This document shows, in pieces, positions 56,701-64,000 of a stretch of DNA of 64,000 nt (its first letter is position 1; each line of letters begins with the position of its first letter). A program made the position numbers and the translations under genes. Where the stretch lies: NCBI GenBank assembly GCA_021234155.1, contig JAJEKV010000008.1:23172732-23236731 (forward strand), in the 5' to 3' direction. Under the pieces are notes generated by a model that saw nothing but the letters and a program-made list of their open reading frames with translations, did no database searches and was not told the origin of the DNA. The DNA is from Isoetes taiwanensis. Its lineage: Eukaryota; Streptophyta; Lycopodiopsida; Isoetales; Isoetaceae.

Positions 56701-58917
56701 GATGTCTTCAAGAAGTTGCCTTAGCTCGCCTGTACTGGCCCCCGGCTCCTTCAGCAACGCCGTAGTCTCTAGAGTCTACTTGAAGGGCTCTCCTACAATA
56801 TTCTCAGCTCTATAAGCAAGATGGCTCGAGCTGAAGCGCATTACTAGGAGACATATGTATAATCTACAAGTCTAAGGTGAGGGACGGCATGACATGAGGG
56901 TTGGCTTTGGCAAAAGCCCTCATGGTGCTTGAGACACTCAAGGTCCTACAGTTGGCTTTGGGGGTCCAATCTCACACATGGAATGACTTCAAGGTGCCTC
57001 TAGGCTCTAGCTCCTTTCTAGGTATCCGGGCAATAGGAGGCCAATGTATGCTATATAAGTCAAACCTCATTAGAAGGACACGCACTAGGTCAAGGTTTAT
57101 GCCTTTGGCTCGAAAGTGCAGGTGGTGTACCAAATCAGCTTGACTTGCTGCTATGCTAAGGTCTAGATGTGATTCATAACAAAGGGGTGTTCCCGAAAGC
57201 ACCCTACCTAGGAGTAAGGCATCAGCTCGGTCAGAGCAAGCATCAAGCATAATGGGGTATGTTTATCTACAAACAAACCACGCCAAAGCACCAAGGGTTT
57301 GAGCAATTTTGGTCATTTTGAGATGGGGTTCGACATTTCTATCCTAATTTGGAGGTCATAAATGGATTCCCAGGTCACCAACGGTCCCAACGAACAAATT
57401 TCAGGCGCATTTGGAGCTCAGAGTCAAGTTATGGAGGTTCACGAGGTTCCGACACCGCCATGCCGCACGGGATTTTGAGAATGTAGAAATCATTCCGCGC
57501 CAGACGTGAGACATGGGTCCTACCTGGGCTTAGGCTTGCTTGCCTCTATGATCTAAGGCTGTAATTCCACTAAACTCATCGAAGATAGGGCAGAATTGAC
57601 CCCTTACTTGGCCTCCATTTGGAGTCAAGTTGGGCATTTTGGGCATGGTTCATGTTGCTCTACCGGGACTCCTAAAATGTAGAATTGCTCCCTGGCGCTG
57701 ACGCAGGTGAGACATCGCCTCATCTTTTAGTTCAAAAGCTCCAATTTGATTAAAAACAAAAGCTAGAATTTATAATCTCAACTTAATTGTGAACTTTATA
57801 CGCTTATACTTACTCTAAACATGCGGAAATAAACAACTCTTATCATTTACCAAATGCAATAAGGTTCTCCCTTTTGATATGATTGGTAGTGCATATCTTT
57901 CTTCATTAGAGTTACCCTCTGGTGTGTGTACCGTATGTCAAGTGAGTCTTCAAAATGTTGGACCAGTCAGTTTCCTCGGCCGCTTTGACCCCTCGGGCCT
58001 CCTCAAGAAGCCCTCTCTCCTCTTTCTTGTTTCCTTCAAATTCCTTGGCCTCCGCTGGTCAAGCTCTCACTTCACGAGGGAGTCGAGTGGTTGCTTAAAA
58101 AGAAGGCTATGTCGATTCTGAGGTTTGGTGCCTCATCGATGCCGACTTATCTTAGCTTAAGGGTTCTAAGCTCTAAGTCTAAGGCTTGGCCATTAATATT
58201 ATCTAACATTATTGGCTTTAAATTCACTAAGGATTACACCAAACAACACAAACGGTTCGGCCCCTCAAGCATGGCATCGTGTTTGGGGGTTCAGAACCCC
58301 AGGGTGTTCAATTCCTCGCCACTGGGAATTTTTTAAGATGAGGTGGTTTAAATAGATTAGAAAGCTAATCTAGCTTAATTCCTAGGTCGAAATTCGAATT
58401 ACTAAGTTACTTTTCCGAATTTTTTTTTTTGACATTTTAAGCTATTTTCGCATCAATGTCTCACACGGTTATTTTCATCAATGTCTCACACGCTGGCGCC
58501 TGCATTGTGTTTCTATATTCTCGTGAACGGCTCAAGGCTGCTCTTTACGTGTTTTACATTCTCGTGAATCGCTCGCCGCTGCAGGAGACTATCCCATTTG
58601 CCCACTCAATTCCTACTTGGTCACTAATTTTTCATTTTAACTACTAATTCACTCTTTAACTACACTAATTCACTTGGCTCACTAATTTATCATTTTAACT
58701 CCATTTCAGCTTAGCATACTCACAAAACAGAAAAAATTTCTCCCCATTCTTCGAGGTAATTCACTTGGCTCACTAATTTATCATTTTAAGCTGTTACTAG
58801 CTTAGCATATACACAAAAATGAAAAAATTTTTCCATTCTTGAGGTCGAGGAATCCTATCAAGGTTAGTACTCTTGGGAGCATGGTGATTAGCTTTGCTCT
58901 TGGTCTCCAAGAACATT
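50771..58917 (-). other. Internal region of the LTR element
   Basis: 50.9-53.4 kb is AT-rich with almost no open frames. 53.4-57.2 kb is richer in GC and CTT/GCTT words, with open frames up to about 100 codons on both strands and no family resemblance. 57.3-57.7 kb repeats TTTGGAG, GTCAAGTT and TCTACCGGGACTCC words of the kind seen in untranslated parts of plant retroelements. 58.6-58.8 kb repeats CACTTGGCTCACTAATTTAT twice. No reverse transcriptase or integrase motif was seen. Confidence 0.45.
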
Positions 58918-58929
58918 GCTCTGATACCA
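58918..58929 (-). other. Primer-binding site for initiator tRNA-Met
   Basis: The minus strand reads TGGTATCAGAGC, the standard plant retroelement complement to the 3' end of initiator tRNA-Met. It lies three bases inside the right-hand LTR and fixes the element's orientation. Confidence 0.85.
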
Positions 58930-58932
58930 GCA

Positions 58933-60594
58933 TGGCGATCCCCCTACTGCTTATCACGGTGCCCTCACAGGTATACAAAGCGAGGAGTTCATCCCCATGC
59001 AGGCTCCACCATGCTAATGCAAGGCCCTCCATTGACAGCACTGTAGTGGCGGTTTCGATTGGGAGGAAGTGGAAGGGTCATTGCACGAGTCTACTCCCTC
59101 GGGGCCTACCTGAGCTAGCGGGCGTAAACATACATGTCCATTAGCACATACATCAACATCATATGACCATCCTGAAGGATGGTCCTCCCACACTCTCTGC
59201 ATAGACAAAGATGGCTATCACATAGGGGTCTGACTCGAACTCAAAGGGATGGTAGCGGCTTGGGTCTCGAGGAGTTCATTGCGAGGGCAAGGTGTAGCAA
59301 TGGATTTGCATTTGGCATATGAACATGAAGCAAGGTTGTCCACTCCATCCGCCCTCTAGCGTACACTGCGGTCCGGTTGAAGAGCGGGGTTGGGCCCAGT
59401 AGCTGGGGATCATAGCCCGAAGAGTATAGCCGGGTTACATCTCGGGCGATGAGGGTAGGGGAGGTTTCTCTCCCACCGGATGATCAATGCCATAGCCCGG
59501 TAGGACTAGGGACACCAGCTGTCGTGCTCGGCTTTAACCCACTTGAAGAGGAACTACCACCCGACCGGTCCGGAGCCCACGTACTTTGACACAACCCACT
59601 TTGCACGCGGGACCTGTTTGAAACCTGGTATGCAGATGCGGGCTGACTCTTATCCCCAGCGGGTGTCGAACTCATGCACCGGGGTGCAGGTCAGGTATTA
59701 AGCGTAGTCTGCCGGTGCTCTCAGGGTAGACTTTACATCCAGGAAGCGGCAGCTATGGACCATGACCACCCTTATCAGCAGAATTCGACCCTAGAGACAC
59801 ACAACAGTGAGGGCTGTTGTCGCGAGGCGCATCTATAGTGTGCTAGAGAGGCTAATCTAGGAGCATCTACTGCACCAAGCTTTAGGTCTCTACCCCCTTC
59901 CCAATACAAGGTTCCTGAGATACATCATCCATATACATCGGAAGAACTAAAGGCAGAGATCTAATCTATATCATAGAGTTAGGTTCTTTAGTTAGAATTT
60001 TCGACCATCTGCTTTGGAGGGCTGCTATGGGCAATTTAAGAGGCTAAACCCTCTTTTGATTCGATGCGTTTGAGAATGGGGTTTGAACTGCTAAATTCCT
60101 AAATACTGATCCTTGAGTTCCTCCTCGGCTGAACTTTCGACCATCTGCTTTGGAAATGCTTCGAATCAAGGAAAACTAATGATCGCGGAGTTCTCTCAGA
60201 CCCAGTGCGGGAGTTTAGCTCTTAGGCGTAATGAGCTCCTAAAACCACAGAAACGAAAATGGGCAGAGTTAGGGTTCTCCTGCCAAATAGACAAGGGGTG
60301 AAATAGGGTTTCCAATTATCCCCTTTAGGCATGGGACTAATGGTGGGAAAGGCCACTGCCTTTAAAGGGCTAGGTGGCCAAATGTGCCCACATGGAAATG
60401 TGTACTTAAATGTGCTCACATGGAAATGTGTGCACGATGTGAATGTACGATGGAAAATGTGCAGTGGTACACCTATGAATTTATGGCCACTTGGCATCAA
60501 GGAGTAGCCCACAGCAAATGTGTGCCCGTAATGTGTACATTGGAAAATGTACACATTAATAATACGTGCCAACAAGTTGCCCCTAGGGGCTGTA
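58933..60594 (-). repeat. 5' LTR of the retroelement
   Basis: Inner end TGGCGATCCCC on the plus strand reads GGGGATCGCCA on the minus strand, the usual CA end next to the primer-binding site. The outer end (GCCCCTAGGGGC region) aligns with the start of the other LTR, though TG appears mutated to TA. Confidence 0.7.
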
Positions 60595-63500
60595 ATACGT
60601 TGTGCCATCCCGGTCGAGGTGGGCGATAATAAAGCGTGTGATGGCGATTACAAATATCGTCACAGGAGGCATTATCTTGTCTTTGGAGCGTCACAATCGA
60701 GGAGGTTCTTGTACAGAGGGGTCCCCGCAGTGAATTTAATGTAGTGAAGACAAATCTTACATTTGCTCGTGAGATTGGATTCCTTAAAAAGGCGGTGGCC
60801 TCCTCACGCTAGGCTTTCAAACAATGCCAGAAAAACTTTGGACCTGATTGTGACTTTGGGAAGGCAAAGAAATTTTGTTTGCAATCAGAAATGGGAAATT
60901 AGATTGGAGTTGCTAGTTCTTAGGGGCTGGTAAGGAAGGCAAGAAAAGAGACTTTTGAGAATCTTCTAAGCGGATATAGATCATGTCTTGAAGGAAAGTG
61001 ATAGGCGGTGGAGATTTAAAGGAAGTAGGTTGTGCAGAGGGAAAAAATGGGGCGGGTTGAATTTTGTAAAGCAACTTACAGGTTGGCGGTCGCTATACTG
61101 CTTTGAAAGGGCAGCACCATGAAGCTTACGCTCGGTTTGATCATTCGCGAGGAGAATGTATTACTATCATAGAGTCCGGAGGATGCTTATGGTGATTTGA
61201 TTACGCTAAATGTAGCAACTTTGCAATCCACAGGTACCTCATTGGCGGAGTGTTGAATGGTGGAATCGGCCAAGCAGGGGTGACAATAATCGGCTTGATT
61301 TCTTTGAAGACTTCAAGAGTACTTAGACACCTAGTTTTAGGTAGGTTTGATTCTTGTTCACTTTTGCTCCATTTTGTAATTTTTGCGGGCTCGGATGTCT
61401 TTTAAGAATTGAGGCACAGGGCCTATTGTGTTATTAATGTGAAAAATTTCTCTTTTTTCAATTGTCATGCACCCACGGCATTTTGATTCTTGTTCACTTT
61501 TTGTTCTTGACATTTGATTACTTTTCAAATTAGTTTACCATATCTTGCTTTATTGAGTCAAATTCCCGAAGCTTAGACATGCGCAAAATTGACTTGACGG
61601 GGACATTGACCAAATTACGGCACGGTGATTATCATCAATATGAACAAAGGTCGTCACGATACTTGGATCCAAATTCAATCCACATCTTCTCAACTCAACT
61701 GAGTTCTGCCAAGATTAAAAATCATTTGCAAGGTTTGGGTTATCAGGTATGCAGGAGTCTTATAGTCTAAATATTTTTCTTGAATTGGGAAGCATAACAT
61801 GCGCACGGTTAACTTTTTTTTGAATTTCAAGAAAATTCATCTGAGGAACACATAATGAAAGAGAGATGAAGATTATATTACGACGCAGATGGTACAAGGT
61901 ACTGTGTAATTACAAAATGGAGGCAAATACGCACTCCACATAGTTACATGCCTCTATGTAAACAAGGTGAGGCAATTTACAAAGTTATACCCGGGGATCG
62001 GGGAATCTAAAACTACGTAGATGAACCAAGTGCATAGCACAGAAGACATTTAGATGTGCATCAACTAACCAGCGAATCACGGCCCTTAGCGATTGTCTTT
62101 GACGGCCGGTTGTTATCATCCAATGTCTGTTGGAATAATAATTCTTAAGAACACCGGGGAAATACTTGTATAACATTACGCTCTAGTGTTATTCTTGGTC
62201 ACATTAAAAGTATCTTGACGTATGACACTGTCTAAGTATTGAAAACAAATAAGAAGCATCGAATTTCATCGGTTGGTGGTGAAAGTAGGCACCATGATGG
62301 GAAGTAAATGGTGGGGAGACCCAGAAATGTCTTGTAAAACCTCATCATACGCAATAATTACATTTACCTTAATACTCGGTGCATATACCTTATGGAGTGG
62401 CTTCATAAAATAGGATTAGAAGACTCCAAGGATACTTGAAGGCATCTCATCCACGGAAACTCTGGTCCCCGATAGAGATGAATTTGTCTTTCTTAGCGGG
62501 ACATAGGACATCAAGCACCTCATGAACATTAAATCTGTTCATAGAGGACCAAATATTAGAATCATACCCGATTAAGATGCTTCCTCAAGAAAGCATGTAC
62601 TCATTTTGAATACAACTACTTTGTTAGTTGTTGATGATTTAATAATTGAGGGCTTATCTTTTAAGATCATCCCTCAATTGATTGCTCTTCTAAAGCTCTC
62701 TTCCGCGAAGCATCATTAAGATCTAGAATCAAATGAAATCTCTTTTTGCCTAATAACAATTGGCGGAGTCGCGGTGGAACTTGAAGCTACATTTACACTT
62801 TGTACTTGATGGACCTAACATTCACAACATTAATCAAGTGGTCACCCAGGGTCAAGTACAAATGGTGAGATTAAATTAAAACACAAGACACGGGAAGTTA
62901 GTGGGATGCATTTAGATCCTCATCACTTTGGACTACTTGGTCACTCCGAGATTCTGAAGACAACTCAAATAATAGATACAATAATTTAAGAATTCAAATT
63001 AAACAATGGGGAATGAATTATTACTTGCTCAAGGGGATGTTGTTACTCCCTCATGGATTCAATCATTCTTTGCCAATTTTGTACCTTTATCTTGTCACGG
63101 ATAGTCTTTGCGGCTTGTACATTTAGTGCGGAGTTCTAGTATTGTTTGCTCTTCATGAACTTCTTTTGAACTTTCAAATACACACTTTGCAATATTAGCA
63201 AAGGGTTGAGTTTATGTTATCCATGACATCATTCTCAACCTCTTCTTCATTGCCTTGCAAGTTACATTTGCCACTGCATCATTCCCATCATTCTTTTGAC
63301 CTCTCCTTCTCAAAGGATACTTTCTAGTAACCTTGGCTTTGATGAGCAATTTGCTTTGGCCTTGCCACCTCCTTTTCTTTTGCTTTGGTCTCTTCTTTAT
63401 TCAATGTCTTCTTTTCCTTCCACTGTCTTCTTCACAACCACATCTTCGGCAGCTAGCAGTCTTGTACGCTTCTTCACGGTTGGAGTGTCACAAGACATAC

Positions 63501-64000
63501 TCAATCTCCTCCTCATCACGTGCTTGTTTCTTCTCTGTTTCAATGTCGGAATCATCCACGACATGTCTCAACCTTCTTCTCTTAGATTGCTAGTAGAAGG
63601 GACTTCAATTGGTCGGTGCATCTACTACATCTTCAATTGCGGAGCACATATTTGATCCCAAATCTGATTTCTGAAGCAATCTAGGATCAGAGCAACCTCC
63701 TCAATTTACCTTGGGGAGATATAAATGACTCAACATAAAATTCTTCGGGGAACTAGGCATTCACATTTCAAACATTTGCCTTCCTTTAACAGGCAGCACA
63801 CATCGCAGTATTCGTAGTGAAGCGATCAAATTAAAAGCTTGGCCACTTATCATGAATCCTAAACCACAAGCATTACAAAAATTTTGTAAAAACTTTGGAA
63901 GATTTCTCTTGATGGTGTTGATGAGGAATGTTAGATTCTTGACCTCTCCTAAATTTGTCAGTTTTGCATATTCCTTGGCTGTGATGAGCAATACGTAATA
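60595..64000. other. No gene recognised
   Basis: Short open frames only. A stretch at 61578-61770 (MRKIDLTGTLTKLRHGDYHQ) and another on the minus strand at 61985-62176 (RAVIRWLVDAHLNVFCAMHL) are open but unfamiliar. 63.3-63.6 kb is CTT-rich. No repeat with defined ends was seen. Confidence 0.4.

Larger units (their letters stand above)
49121..60594 (-). mobile_element. Large LTR retroelement without recognisable gag-pol
   Basis: Two direct copies of about 1.65 kb lie 9.8 kb apart, with a primer-binding site next to the right copy and a purine-rich stretch next to the left copy. This orients the element to the minus strand. The intervening 8.1 kb shows no protease, reverse transcriptase, RNase H or integrase motif, so it resembles a large non-autonomous (LARD-type) element. 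No target duplication was found, consistent with age. Confidence 0.7.

Noticed and set aside
53394-56815. Open frames inside the LTR element as gag or pol
   Set aside because: None shows a zinc knuckle, protease DTG/DSG, reverse transcriptase YxDD or integrase H-H-C-C pattern, and all are about 100 codons or fewer.

Overview
The window reads as nuclear DNA of a large, repeat-rich land-plant genome. Support comes from a pseudogene of the plant non-specific phospholipase C (NPC) family, plant L1-type LINEs ending in an RVT zinc-binding domain, CACTA and hAT miniature elements with textbook 3-bp and 8-bp target-site duplications, tRNA-derived SINEs, a decayed plant-type tRNA-Thr(AGU), GT-AG introns, and an LTR element primed by initiator tRNA-Met. 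The families of transposase-like genes are ones I associate from memory with seed-free plants and invertebrates rather than flowering plants. A fern or other seed-free plant is therefore my best guess, as inference only.

Layout. 0-2.4 kb: a tandem array of 250-300 bp units carrying tRNA-Thr-like tails, interrupted by a hAT miniature element. 2.6-3.3 kb: a polypyrimidine tract. 3.9-6.0 kb: a CACTA miniature element and exons of an unidentified spliced gene. 8.3-9.0 kb: an NPC pseudogene broken by a SINE. 9.03-17.43 kb: a candidate undescribed 8.4-kb mobile element with imperfect inverted ends. It carries two divergent decayed genes, a DUF7869-type transposase-like gene on the minus strand and a ParB-like/beta-class DNA amino-methyltransferase fusion on the plus strand. 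It also carries two arrays of six palindromes with a mean spacing of 41.6 bp. 17.4-26 kb: mostly anonymous repeats. 26.2-30.8 kb: three LINE fragments. 31.7 kb: a CACTA end. 33.3-33.9 kb: a tandem repeat. 34.2 kb: a small intact two-exon gene for an acidic protein. 35.7-39.0 kb and 45.5-48.6 kb: two decayed copies of a second transposase-like family. 39.1-39.6 kb: a Helitron-like 3' end and a group II intron domain V remnant. 41.2-43.2 kb: a GATC-rich island. 49.1-60.6 kb: a large LTR element without recognisable gag-pol, on the minus strand. 60.6-64 kb: nothing recognised.

Caution about the assembly. At least 22 places between 2.6 and 41.2 kb repeat the sequence lying exactly 136 bp upstream, for 23 to 136 bases. 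At two or three of them the copy stands where a conserved protein motif should be. I read this as gap filling with wrong sequence, so several frameshifts and tandem duplications here are probably not biological.
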